Source: Chloroflexota bacterium
GTDB lineage: Bacteria; Chloroflexota; Anaerolineae; Anaerolineales; UBA11579
Length of the DNA stretch: 15,540 nt
Reading direction: 5' to 3'
Assembly: GCA_003250455.1 (NCBI GenBank)
Contig: QKGK01000468.1
Span: forward strand, 1 to 15,540
The position numbers were made by a program, and so were the translations under genes. Shown here one piece after another: positions 6,607 through 13,492 of the stretch (position 1 is its first letter; every line of letters starts with the position of its first letter). Below the pieces are notes generated by a model that was not told the DNA's origin, did not search any database, and saw only the letters and a list, made by a program, of their open reading frames with translations.

Positions 6607-7941
6607 ATGCGCGCAGTTGATATCATCATTAAAAAACGCGATGGGGAAGAGCTGACAACTGAGGAGATCAACTATTTCATCTCTGCCTATACCCGGGATG
6701 AAATTCCAGATTACCAGGCGGCTGCCTGGGCAATGGCTGTGCTGCTCAATGGAATGACTGCCAAGGAAATCACAGACCTGACCCTGGCGATGGCCCAATC
6801 CGGCGATATTTTGGATCTGACCGGCATGGCGGATCATGCGGTGGATAAGCATTCTACGGGCGGGGTTGGCGATAAGACCACCCTCGTGGTACAGCCATTG
6901 GTGGTGGCTTGCGGCGCTCAGGTAGGGAAAATGTCCGGACGCGGACTGGGATTCAGCGGGGGAACATTGGATAAATTGGAATCGATCCCCGGATACCGGG
7001 TAGACCTGAGCAAAGATGAATTCCTCAAACAGTTTCGCGAGATTGGCAATGTTCTTACGGGGCAGACAGGCGACCTGGCTCCGGCAGACGGAAAGCTATA
7101 TGCCTTGCGGGATGTAACTGGTACTGTGGCGTCTCTCCCGTTGATCGCCTCCTCGATCATGAGCAAGAAGATCGCCGCAGGAGCGCACAGTATCGTGCTG
7201 GATGTCAAAGCGGGGGTAGGCGCTTTTATGCAGTCAGTAGAAGATGCCCGCCAGCTTGCAAAGCTGATGGTGGAGATTGCCCGGCAGGCAGGACGTCGAG
7301 CTACCGGTGTGATCTCGGATATGAATCAGCCGCTGGGGAATGCCGTGGGGAATGTTCTCGAAGTGAAGGAAGCCATCCAAACGCTTCATGGCGAGGGGCC
7401 GGAGGATCTGACCGAACATTGCCTGGAAATAGCCTCGTATATGTTGGTTCTGACCGATCTGGCCAGAACAGTGATAGAAGCCCGCCAGCAGGTTGAAGAT
7501 GCCTTAAATTCCGGAAAAGCCTGGGAGAAGTTCCGCCAGTTGGTGATTGCACAGAATGGAGATGTCTCATATATCGACCATCCGGAAAAACTGTCCCAGG
7601 CCAGGATCATTCATCCTGTCTATGCGTCGCGCAGCGGCTACCTTTCCCAAATTCACGCCCAGATTGTTGGAGAGATGGCGGTGGTCCTCGGCGCGGGCCG
7701 AGAGAAAAAGGGCCAGCAAATAGACCATGCTGTGGGAATTGAAATCCATCATAAAGTCGGTGATTTTCTGGAACAAGGGGAGAAGTTGTTCACCATCCAT
7801 GCCGATTCGGAGCAAAAATTGCAGGAGGCTCTCCCGGCGTTGAAAAAAGCTCACCAGTGGTCGAACGAGCCGGTAGACCCGCTGCCCTTATTCTACGAGG
7901 TGGTGATGGAGGGACAGCGGCTTCACAAGACAAAGAAATAA
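6607..7941 (+). CDS. pdp: Pyrimidine-nucleoside phosphorylase
   Basis: Reversible phosphorolysis of uridine, deoxyuridine and thymidine to the free base and (deoxy)ribose-1-phosphate. 444 residues from the chosen ATG; the family numbering then fits exactly: Lys81, His82, Ser83 and Gly85 in DKHSTGGVGD (80-89), Ser110 in KMSGRG, Thr120 in GGTLDKLE, and the base-binding residues Arg168, Ser183 and Lys187. The alpha domain, central glycine-rich domain and C-terminal alpha/beta domain (ending about VDPLPLFYEVV) are all present. The glycine-rich signature reads GLGFSGGT where many homologues have GLGHTGGT; phosphate ligands are not affected. It stands alone between its own promoter and a strong terminator, and can supply uracil to Upp, encoded upstream in the window. 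Thymidine phosphorylase (DeoA) is the main alternative name; the match in numbering to the Pdp type favours Pdp. Confidence 0.95.
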   Translation: MRAVDIIIKKRDGEELTTEEINYFISAYTRDEIPDYQAAAWAMAVLLNGMTAKEITDLTLAMAQSGDILDLTGMADHAVDKHSTGGVGDKTTLVVQPLVVACGAQVGKMSGRGLGFSGGTLDKLESIPGYRVDLSKDEFLKQFREIGNVLTGQTGDLAPADGKLYALRDVTGTVASLPLIASSIMSKKIAAGAHSIVLDVKAGVGAFMQSVEDARQLAKLMVEIARQAGRRATGVISDMNQPLGNAVGNVLEVKEAIQTLHGEGPEDLTEHCLEIASYMLVLTDLARTVIEARQQVEDALNSGKAWEKFRQLVIAQNGDVSYIDHPEKLSQARIIHPVYASRSGYLSQIHAQIVGEMAVVLGAGREKKGQQIDHAVGIEIHHKVGDFLEQGEKLFTIHADSEQKLQEALPALKKAHQWSNEPVDPLPLFYEVVMEGQRLHKTKK

Positions 7942-7948
7942 TCACGCG

Positions 7949-7978
7949 AAAACCCCCGTTGAGCAGGACGGGGGTTTT
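7949..7978. terminator. Bidirectional rho-independent terminator between pdp and degV
   Basis: A perfect 11-bp stem, AAAACCCCCGT (7949-7959) with ACGGGGGTTTT (7968-7978), and an 8-nt loop. The A tract on one side and T tract on the other let it work in both directions. It lies 8 bases after the pdp stop and 63 bases beyond the end of the convergent degV gene. Confidence 0.9.
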
Positions 7979-8040
7979 CTAGATCAAACTTCAGGAAGAA
8001 GTTTTGAGAAAATTCGTTATTATTTTCTCTTTTGTAAATC

Positions 8041-8904
8041 TCAACTGCGGTAGTCGTATCCGGCCATGTAGGCCAGTCCAACCGTGCCAGGGCCCGTATG
8101 TGTGCCGACTGTAGGGGCAACATCAGTGACCAGCCGCGCTTTCAGCGGCACTTTTTCAGCCACCATTTCCAGAACCATTTCAGCATCTTCCGGGGCGTTG
8201 GCATGGATCGCTCCCATATAGACCGGCTTGCTGTCGCCAATTTTTTCAATCGCCAGTTCAGCCAACCGGTTCAAAGATTTCTTGCGGGTGCGAACGCGTT
8301 CAACTGGTTCAATGCGTCCATCGAGCACTGCCAGAATTGGTTTGAAGTTTAACGCCGTGCCCAGCAGCCGCTGTGCCCCACCAATCCGGCCGCCGCGATG
8401 GAGGAATTCGAGTGTTTCCACGGTGAGGAGGATGCCGGTGAACTTGCTGGCTTCTTCTACTACAGCACGACATTCCTCCAGCGACTTGCCATCCTGGGCT
8501 GCTTTCACAGCCATCAGGAGCGGCCAGCCTTCTCCCATCGAAGCAGAGAGGGTGTCCACATTTTGGATATTGGCATCCGGGAACATTGCTCTGGCCTGTT
8601 CCGCAGACGAAAAGGTGCCGGAAAGCTTATGGGAGATATGTACACCCAAAATATCATGTCCACTTTCGAGCAGTTCTTCATACAAGCTTTTGAAATAAGC
8701 CGGGGTCGGCTGTGAGGTTGTTGGCATGGTGCTGGATTTTGCCAACCGGGCAAAAAAATCTTTGGCAGTAATATCGTACCAATCCCGCAGTTCTTCCCCA
8801 TCCCAGATGACTACCGAGGGGGCTATTTTGATGCCGTATTTATCGATCCAGTCCCTTGGAAGGTATGCGGTTGAGTCGGTGATGATGGCCACTTTGTTTC
8901 CCAT
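8041..8904 (-). CDS. DegV-family fatty-acid-binding protein (FakB-like)
   Basis: 287 residues. DegV/FakB proteins bind a fatty acid and present it to the kinase FakA, which makes acyl-phosphate for phospholipid synthesis; the family also includes members of unknown role. Hallmarks: N-terminal ITDSTAYLP (8-16), PTTSQPTP (61-68), the HKLSGTFSSA loop (92-101), LHRGGRIGGAQ in the middle, and the C-terminal GTHTGPGTVGL (267-277) with the conserved His269 expected near the carboxylate of the lipid. The start at ATG 8902-8904 has AAGGAG nine bases upstream. No FakA-like kinase is in the window. Two inverted repeats upstream (8921-8937 and 8946-8960) suggest transcriptional control. plsC, which uses acyl groups, lies about 4 kb away on the same strand but not in the same operon. 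Confidence 0.93.
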   Translation of the reverse strand: MGNKVAIITDSTAYLPRDWIDKYGIKIAPSVVIWDGEELRDWYDITAKDFFARLAKSSTMPTTSQPTPAYFKSLYEELLESGHDILGVHISHKLSGTFSSAEQARAMFPDANIQNVDTLSASMGEGWPLLMAVKAAQDGKSLEECRAVVEEASKFTGILLTVETLEFLHRGGRIGGAQRLLGTALNFKPILAVLDGRIEPVERVRTRKKSLNRLAELAIEKIGDSKPVYMGAIHANAPEDAEMVLEMVAEKVPLKARLVTDVAPTVGTHTGPGTVGLAYMAGYDYRS

Positions 8905-8920
8905 CTTTATTTTCTCCTTC

Positions 8921-8937
8921 TTGTAATAGGATTACAA
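8921..8937. promoter_or_regulatory. 17-bp perfect inverted repeat overlapping the degV promoter
   Basis: TTGTAAT-AGG-ATTACAA: two perfect 7-bp arms with a 3-bp centre, ending next to the degV ribosome binding site. One arm contains, on the minus strand, TGTAAT, which matches the -10 consensus at 5 of 6 positions, so a bound protein would block initiation. The symmetry and size suit a dimeric helix-turn-helix repressor. I do not recognise the specific regulator: it is not the FapR consensus, and the similarity to BirA-type TTGTAAAC half sites is only partial. Confidence 0.45.
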
Positions 8938-8945
8938 AACTCCTC

Positions 8946-8960
8946 GGCTGTACAACAGCC
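8946..8960. promoter_or_regulatory. Second inverted repeat upstream of degV
   Basis: GGCTGT-ACA-ACAGCC: two perfect 6-bp arms with a 3-bp centre. Its centre is 24 bp from that of the 8921-8937 repeat. It may be a second operator or, with its GC-rich arms and no T tract after it, a small RNA hairpin in a transcript reading through from the kinase gene. Confidence 0.3.
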
Positions 8961-8970
8961 TGCAACAAAT

Positions 8971-8990
8971 AAAAACCCCTCTTGTGGGGG
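8971..8990 (-). terminator. Candidate terminator after the sensor kinase gene
   Basis: On the minus strand CCCCC-ACAAGA-GGGG is followed directly by TTTTTATTT. The stem is only 4 bp but all G-C with a 6-nt loop, and the T tract is good. It lies about 97 bases downstream of the kinase stop and would separate that gene from degV. Confidence 0.45.
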
Positions 8991-9086
8991 AAAAGTTACG
9001 TGAAACCGGGACTATTTTTTAAATTGGTGAAAAATTCGGGATGTCCGGCGAAATTTTAATTTAGGCGGAGATTTGGAGATTGGGGC

Positions 9087-12000
9087 TTATTTTTCCGGTT
9101 GGCGGATCGGCAGCGTGATGGTGAAAACACTCCCTTTGCCCAGCAGGCTGTCTGCGGAAACGGTGCCGTTGTGCCGCTCGACAATCGATTTTACAATTGC
9201 CAGCCCTAAACCGCTGCCCTGCTCACTTTGAGCGGCGCGGTTAGCGCCCCGGTAGAAGCGTTCAAACAGGCGGGGGAGGTCTACCGGCGAGATGCCAACG
9301 CCGCTGTCCTTCACTTTCAGCACGATGGAATTGTCGCCTTCCTGGTAGAGGTCAATTTCCACCTTGCCTTGTGGGGGAGTGAACTTGATGGCATTGTCGA
9401 TCAGGTTTTGGATGGCGCGTTCCAGCAGGGCCTGGTCTGCCTGTACCACGGGCATGGTCTCTTCCGGCATGAGGACCTGGTAATCGATCTGCTTCTGGAT
9501 GGCTTCCATGCGCAGCGCTTCAGCCACCTGCCGGACGACATCCGTGATCGGCAGCAGCTCCAGCTTCAGACCGACGCCCGCTTCGATCCGCCCGAGGTCC
9601 AGCAAGGTATTCACCAGCCGGGACATATTCTCAACACCCTGGACGATCTTTTTCACATAGCGGGATTGCTGCTCGTTGAGGTCGCCGACCATATCCAGCA
9701 TGGTGGCGTAACCGCGCATCGTGGTCAGCGGGGCACGCAGGTCGTGGTTGACCGTATCGACAAACTCGGATTTCATCGCATCCAGCTCTTTATAATGGGT
9801 GACATTGCGCAGCAAGCACACACGGCCCATTTTCTTGCCTTCCACAATGACCGGCGAGGCAGTCACAAAATAGACCTGGTGGTTCGGGAAGGTGATCTCG
9901 ATGGGTTTGGGTGTGGTATCACCATCCACAGCAGTTAATATTTTACGCAGGGTTTCATGTTCGATGATCTCTGCAACCGGTTTCCCCAACAGCTCTTCGC
10001 TGGTCTTTTCCAGCAGCTTTTGGGCGGCCGGATTGGCAAGCAGCAGCTGGTTCTGATGGTCGGTGACCAGCAGCGGCTCCAGGGTGGATTCCAGGATGGC
10101 TTCCATACGGGTGCGGCCTAACTGCGCCGAGAGATACAGGCGGGCGTTAGAAGCGGCCAGAGCTGCCTGCCCGGCCACTGAGCGGATAAACCGCCGCTCT
10201 TCGTTGGTGAATTTGTGGGCTTTATCAAAAGCTATCCACAACACACCATACTGCACATGTTCATGGATCAGGGACACAGCCAGGATAGCTCCCGGCAGCG
10301 GGTTGCCAAAGTTTTGCAGCCTGGCACGGGCCGGGTTGCTCAGTTCAACTTCAGGCTGGTTCTTGATCAGCGCAAGGATCTGCCTGTCAAGGGCTTTGTA
10401 GGTTTCGGCGGATTCACCCTGCCCATACTGGCGGCGCGTATCTTTATCAAACTCCGGTACAGCCGTTTCAGAAAGCACCAGCCGGGCTGCAGATGCGCCG
10501 ATTGTCAGTGCGCCCTGCAAGATGGGGTTGACGGCTGCATCCATCTCCAGCGAAGAAGCTACACCCTTGGTCACCTGGAGCAGCCGTTCCACCTCTTCCA
10601 TCCGGGCACGCAGGCTGAGGCGCATGATTTCCAGCGCATTGGCCAGCTGCCCCACTTCATCTACGCGCTCAGATTCGAGGGAATGGTCCAGTTCTCCGTT
10701 AGCCACCTGCGTGGCCTGCCCGGCCAGGTCGCCAATCGAGCGGATCACCGGGCGGATGGCGATCCGAAGCACGCTGAAGACGATCGCCAGCAGCAGGATC
10801 AGCATGATGGAAAGCGGCAGGGTGGATCTCAGCGTGAGTTCCTGCGAGACCTCTGTGGGCATGGTGGTGATGATTGCCCATGAGCGGCCCGGTACGGGCT
10901 GCACGTAGAGGATCTCCCGGGTGCCGTCTGCAGAGGTGTGGCGGATATCATACAGCGGGTTTCTCAGATCGATTTCACCCAGATAATAGGTGCCAATGAG
11001 AGTCGAGTCTGGGTGGTAGAGTACCATTCCCTGTTCGTCTACCAGCATGGCGACACCGCCAATTTCAGAAAGGCTTTCAAGGATTTCCAGCGAAGGAATA
11101 AAGAAGGGGTTTTGGTCCAGGTTGGTGCGCCCAATGATTACACCTACCTGACCGGTGTCACTTTCTACGGCAACCACGAAAGTTAACCGGGCGGCTTCCC
11201 CTTCATGTTCCGGTTCCAGGCTGTAAGACTGGAAGTAAACCCCTCTGAGTGCGAAATCAATCGCTTCCTGCTCTTGCAGGGTCAGGTCAATGCTGTTGAG
11301 GCTGGTGCGGGGATAGGCGGCGATCAGGTTCTGGTCGCTATCCAGATAGGTAAGCTGGTTATAGAATGGGACCCGGTTGAGATATTCGACCAGTACATCC
11401 TCTACCAGGAAGGGGTTGTCTGTTTGCAGCAGACGATCATCTTCGGCTAACTGCACGATCAGGTTCTGACCGGTTTCCAATGAGAAGGGGATGGAACCCC
11501 CGGCCGAGTCCGCCACGTTGCGCATTTGCACTGCCAGGCGCTGTTGGTTGGTGTTGAACATGAAGATGCTGAGGATGACGATCACCAGGAGGGCAAAAAT
11601 AGCGCCCAGGGGGGCCATCCGGTATAACAGGCCTGCTTCCAGGTTGCGTTCTTCGGGGGAGGCAATCGTTTTTTGTTCTTGCTGCCAGAGGTTGGGCGCG
11701 ATCAGGGAGATAGCCTGCGCAAAGATCACACCCATCAGGAGCTGCAAAGCGAAGGCAATCGAAACGCCGGGGAGCAGCGAGATAGCGTAATCCAGGCGGA
11801 CTGCCAGGGAATCTCCAACCGTAAAGAGAGTAAATACTATGAAAAAGATCGGGTAGATGAGGATCATCACCAGCCCGAGCACCATCGGCACCCTTGCCAG
11901 GCGGAAGCTGATCGAGCGGTAATTTTGCTGCATCAGCCAGCCGAATACCAGCCCGGAGAGCATATAGATCAGCGGGAGGAAGAAATTATGATCCGCGTAG

Positions 12001-12377
12001 AGGGCCAGGATAATACCAGAGAAACCGGCCAGCAAGCCGCTGCTGAGCGGGCCAAGCAGCCCGGCTGCCAAAACCCAGGGAATGGTGGAAAAGAACATCA
12101 GTACCGGGCTGGTTGGGAGCGTGGTAAGCCCGGGCTGCGGGAGAGCATTGCCTACTGGCAAATGCAAGCCAAAGAACAGCGCACTGAGTGGGGTGAGGAC
12201 TGCAAGGATGAACTGGGTGATTCGCCGGAAGCGGTTCAATTCACGCTGATATTTTCGCCACCGGAAGAGCAAATACAGGTTAAACCCCAAAAATGCAAAC
12301 CAAACGAGCCATCCAGTCGCTTTGAAGGGGAGATTGAAATACCCTGTGGAATTGTTTAGATTTACAATAAATGTCAT
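9087..12377 (-). CDS. Large membrane sensor histidine kinase (multi-TM, CACHE-like, HAMP, GAF, PAS, HisKA, HATPase)
   Basis: 1096 residues. Order seen: about seven hydrophobic helices in residues 20-230; a further helix at 255-274; an extracytoplasmic sensor of about 245 residues (278-520) that looks like a double CACHE domain (TYLDSDQNLIAAYP, VAMLVDEQGMVLYHP); a helix at 521-541; HAMP (539-592); GAF (about 605-775); PAS (about 780-870); the dimerisation domain with His878 in HDLRAPL; and the ATPase domain with N box NLIDNAIKF (Asn991, Asn995), G1 DSGVGI (from Asp1024), FERFYRG and G2 GSGLGLA (1054-1060). All residues needed for autophosphorylation are there. The start at ATG 12377 has a weak AGG six bases upstream and an extended -10 just before it. 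It is followed by its own probable terminator. No response regulator is adjacent, so it is an orphan kinase of unknown ligand. Confidence 0.92.
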   Translation of the reverse strand: MTFIVNLNNSTGYFNLPFKATGWLVWFAFLGFNLYLLFRWRKYQRELNRFRRITQFILAVLTPLSALFFGLHLPVGNALPQPGLTTLPTSPVLMFFSTIPWVLAAGLLGPLSSGLLAGFSGIILALYADHNFFLPLIYMLSGLVFGWLMQQNYRSISFRLARVPMVLGLVMILIYPIFFIVFTLFTVGDSLAVRLDYAISLLPGVSIAFALQLLMGVIFAQAISLIAPNLWQQEQKTIASPEERNLEAGLLYRMAPLGAIFALLVIVILSIFMFNTNQQRLAVQMRNVADSAGGSIPFSLETGQNLIVQLAEDDRLLQTDNPFLVEDVLVEYLNRVPFYNQLTYLDSDQNLIAAYPRTSLNSIDLTLQEQEAIDFALRGVYFQSYSLEPEHEGEAARLTFVVAVESDTGQVGVIIGRTNLDQNPFFIPSLEILESLSEIGGVAMLVDEQGMVLYHPDSTLIGTYYLGEIDLRNPLYDIRHTSADGTREILYVQPVPGRSWAIITTMPTEVSQELTLRSTLPLSIMLILLLAIVFSVLRIAIRPVIRSIGDLAGQATQVANGELDHSLESERVDEVGQLANALEIMRLSLRARMEEVERLLQVTKGVASSLEMDAAVNPILQGALTIGASAARLVLSETAVPEFDKDTRRQYGQGESAETYKALDRQILALIKNQPEVELSNPARARLQNFGNPLPGAILAVSLIHEHVQYGVLWIAFDKAHKFTNEERRFIRSVAGQAALAASNARLYLSAQLGRTRMEAILESTLEPLLVTDHQNQLLLANPAAQKLLEKTSEELLGKPVAEIIEHETLRKILTAVDGDTTPKPIEITFPNHQVYFVTASPVIVEGKKMGRVCLLRNVTHYKELDAMKSEFVDTVNHDLRAPLTTMRGYATMLDMVGDLNEQQSRYVKKIVQGVENMSRLVNTLLDLGRIEAGVGLKLELLPITDVVRQVAEALRMEAIQKQIDYQVLMPEETMPVVQADQALLERAIQNLIDNAIKFTPPQGKVEIDLYQEGDNSIVLKVKDSGVGISPVDLPRLFERFYRGANRAAQSEQGSGLGLAIVKSIVERHNGTVSADSLLGKGSVFTITLPIRQPEK

Positions 12378-12398
12378 GGTGAACCTGTATCTGTAAAA

Positions 12399-12429
12399 AT
12401 TATAGCATCGAGGATTTTTTTATGCTCAA
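12399..12429 (-). promoter_or_regulatory. Extended -10 promoter of the sensor kinase gene
   Basis: On the minus strand TGCTATAAT (12399-12407) is a perfect TATAAT with the TGn extension. TTGAGC (12424-12429) matches the -35 at 4 of 6 positions with a long 19-nt spacer. Transcription would start near 12392, giving a leader of only about 15 nt. Confidence 0.55.
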
Positions 12430-12446
12430 TAAAATGAATGCAAGCC

Positions 12447-12463
12447 TCATGCCAAAAGCATGA
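12447..12463. repeat. Small perfect inverted repeat upstream of the kinase promoter
   Basis: TCATGC (12447-12452) and GCATGA (12458-12463) form a 6-bp palindrome with a 5-nt CAAAA centre, about 20 bp upstream of the -35. No T tract adjoins it. It could be an activator site or chance. Confidence 0.25.
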
Positions 12464-12584
12464 TAAAAGCTGTCTACGTAGGGGAAATAGGCTGCGAGAT
12501 AAGAAAGTAGAGATTTTTATCCTCTTAATTTAGTGCGTAATTCAATTGCTTTAAACCAATATATCTATTCCTTTTATTCCTCCC

Positions 12585-12664
12585 TCACCTGTGGATTCCC
12601 GCCTTCGCGGGAATGACCTTTTCCTTACATCACCTGTCATTCCCGCATGTATCAAGCGGGAATC
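12585..12664. repeat. Two-unit palindromic repeat, similar to the dRS3/ATTCCC-GGGAAT class
   Basis: Two hairpin units, each led by the direct repeat TCACCTGT (12585-12592 and 12630-12637). Unit 1: ATTCCCGC (12595-12602), loop CTTC, GCGGGAAT (12607-12614), which is exactly ATTCCC-N8-GGGAAT. Unit 2: ATTCCCGC (12639-12646), 9-nt loop, GCGGGAAT (12656-12663). In addition GCGGGAATGAC (12607-12617) and GTCATTCCCGC (12636-12646) are perfect 11-bp inverted copies, and GATTCCCGC (12594) mirrors GCGGGAATC (12664), so the whole element can fold as one long hairpin or as two. The ATTCCC-N8-GGGAAT core is the known consensus of neisserial dRS3, and related intergenic palindromes occur in many bacteria. 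I saw no other copy in this window. Confidence 0.85.
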
Positions 12665-12733
12665 AAAATCTTTATGTGGCAACTTTCCCATTTTGCAATT
12701 TATAGGAATTTTCGAAGTTTTTCGGTTATGTAG

Positions 12734-12779
12734 ATGGTCATAATAAATAAAAAATGACCATTTTTATGATCATTTTTTT
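12734..12779 (-). terminator. A/T-rich hairpins after plsC, candidate terminator of the cmk-plsC operon
   Basis: Two overlapping folds. ATGGTCAT (12734-12741) pairs with ATGACCAT (12754-12761). Alternatively AAAAAATGA (12749-12757) pairs with TCATTTTTT (12770-12778), which on the minus strand is followed by ATTTATT. The site is about 20 bases beyond the plsC stop, the right place for a terminator, but the stem is A/T-rich and the two folds exclude each other. Confidence 0.45.
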
Positions 12780-12796
12780 CATCAAGTTAGTTTCGC

Positions 12797-13492
12797 TCAC
12801 TCTTCCGGGAAGTCTGCCACCTGCCCCTGGTAAACGCCATGATAATCTTCCGGCAGCAGAGAGGCGATCTTGAGCATCACTGCATCGGCGTTGCGCTGGC
12901 GGGCCTCCCGGCGGGCTTCGCCCTTTTCGGTGATCGGGGGGATGGTGAAGGGCTTGCCGATGCGCATCTCAAAGGTGGGGCGTTTGAGCTTTCGTAACAG
13001 TTGGAGGGCGTTGTCCCTGGTGCCCTTGATGGCAACCGGCAGGATCGGCACGCCGGCTTTTTCCACCATATAGGCGACTCCCGGCATGGCCCGGCGCATT
13101 CCTAGATTGTGGGAGCGGCCGCCTTCGGGAAAAATAAGCAAAGGGAGGCCGGACTGCAGGGCGGATGTCATGTTCTTGATAATCGCCCGGTCGTACTCCC
13201 CGCGATGGACAGGTAAAGCGCCGTACCATTTGACCAGCTTCCCCTGCCCACCGCGTTCCCAGACATCGTGCCCGGCAATCGCTTCGGGGATCTCCGGCCA
13301 GAAGGCCAGGATGAAGGGCGGCTCAAAGATGGAGACATGGTTAGCGGCGATCAGGTAGGGCTGCCCCATCGGAATGTTCTCTTTGCCGGTGATCCGCACC
13401 CGGATCAGCAGGTGAAAAATGGGGCGGAAAGTAAACCGCAGCAGCTTGCGCCGGAACATGACAAAGGGGGGGATGTGGTATTCTTCGCTCAT
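12797..13492 (-). CDS. plsC: 1-acyl-sn-glycerol-3-phosphate acyltransferase family protein
   Basis: 231 residues, LPLAT/PlsC fold: adds the second acyl chain to lysophosphatidic acid to give phosphatidic acid at the inner face of the membrane. Motifs: NHVSIFEP (51-58), LPVHR (93-97), FPEGGRS (121-127) and GVPILPVAIKG (147-157). The catalytic block normally reads His-x4-Asp; here it is His52-x4-Glu57, a conservative change. An N-terminal hydrophobic stretch around 16-32 could anchor the protein. Its ATG overlaps the cmk TGA as ATGA, so translation is coupled, and AAGGGA lies shortly upstream. The cmk-plsC order is common in Gram-positive and Chloroflexota genomes. The exact acyl acceptor cannot be read from sequence. 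Confidence 0.9.
   Translation of the reverse strand: MSEEYHIPPFVMFRRKLLRFTFRPIFHLLIRVRITGKENIPMGQPYLIAANHVSIFEPPFILAFWPEIPEAIAGHDVWERGGQGKLVKWYGALPVHRGEYDRAIIKNMTSALQSGLPLLIFPEGGRSHNLGMRRAMPGVAYMVEKAGVPILPVAIKGTRDNALQLLRKLKRPTFEMRIGKPFTIPPITEKGEARREARQRNADAVMLKIASLLPEDYHGVYQGQVADFPEE

Larger units (their letters stand above)
12378..12796. other. Gene-free stretch of 419 bp between plsC and the kinase gene
   Basis: No supportable gene in any frame. Reading up from the kinase gene it holds the kinase promoter, a small palindrome, an A/T-rich stretch without clear structure (about 12480-12580), a tandem double-palindrome repeat, and A/T-rich hairpins just beyond the plsC stop. It is visibly more A/T-rich than the coding DNA around it, except within the repeat. 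Confidence 0.8.

Noticed and set aside
9228..9938. Plus-strand open frame of 236 codons
   Set aside because: Antisense to the HisKA/HATPase region of the sensor kinase; an open frame due to codon bias in GC-rich DNA.
10215..10883. Plus-strand open frame of 222 codons
   Set aside because: Antisense to the HAMP/GAF part of the kinase, with no family motif.
11673..12359. Plus-strand open frame of 228 codons, very rich in Glu, Gln and Arg
   Set aside because: Antisense to the membrane helices of the kinase; hydrophobic codons read backwards give charged residues, which explains its composition.
12585..12664. CRISPR repeat or terminator pair
   Set aside because: Only two units, no spacer-repeat regularity, and no T tract after either stem.
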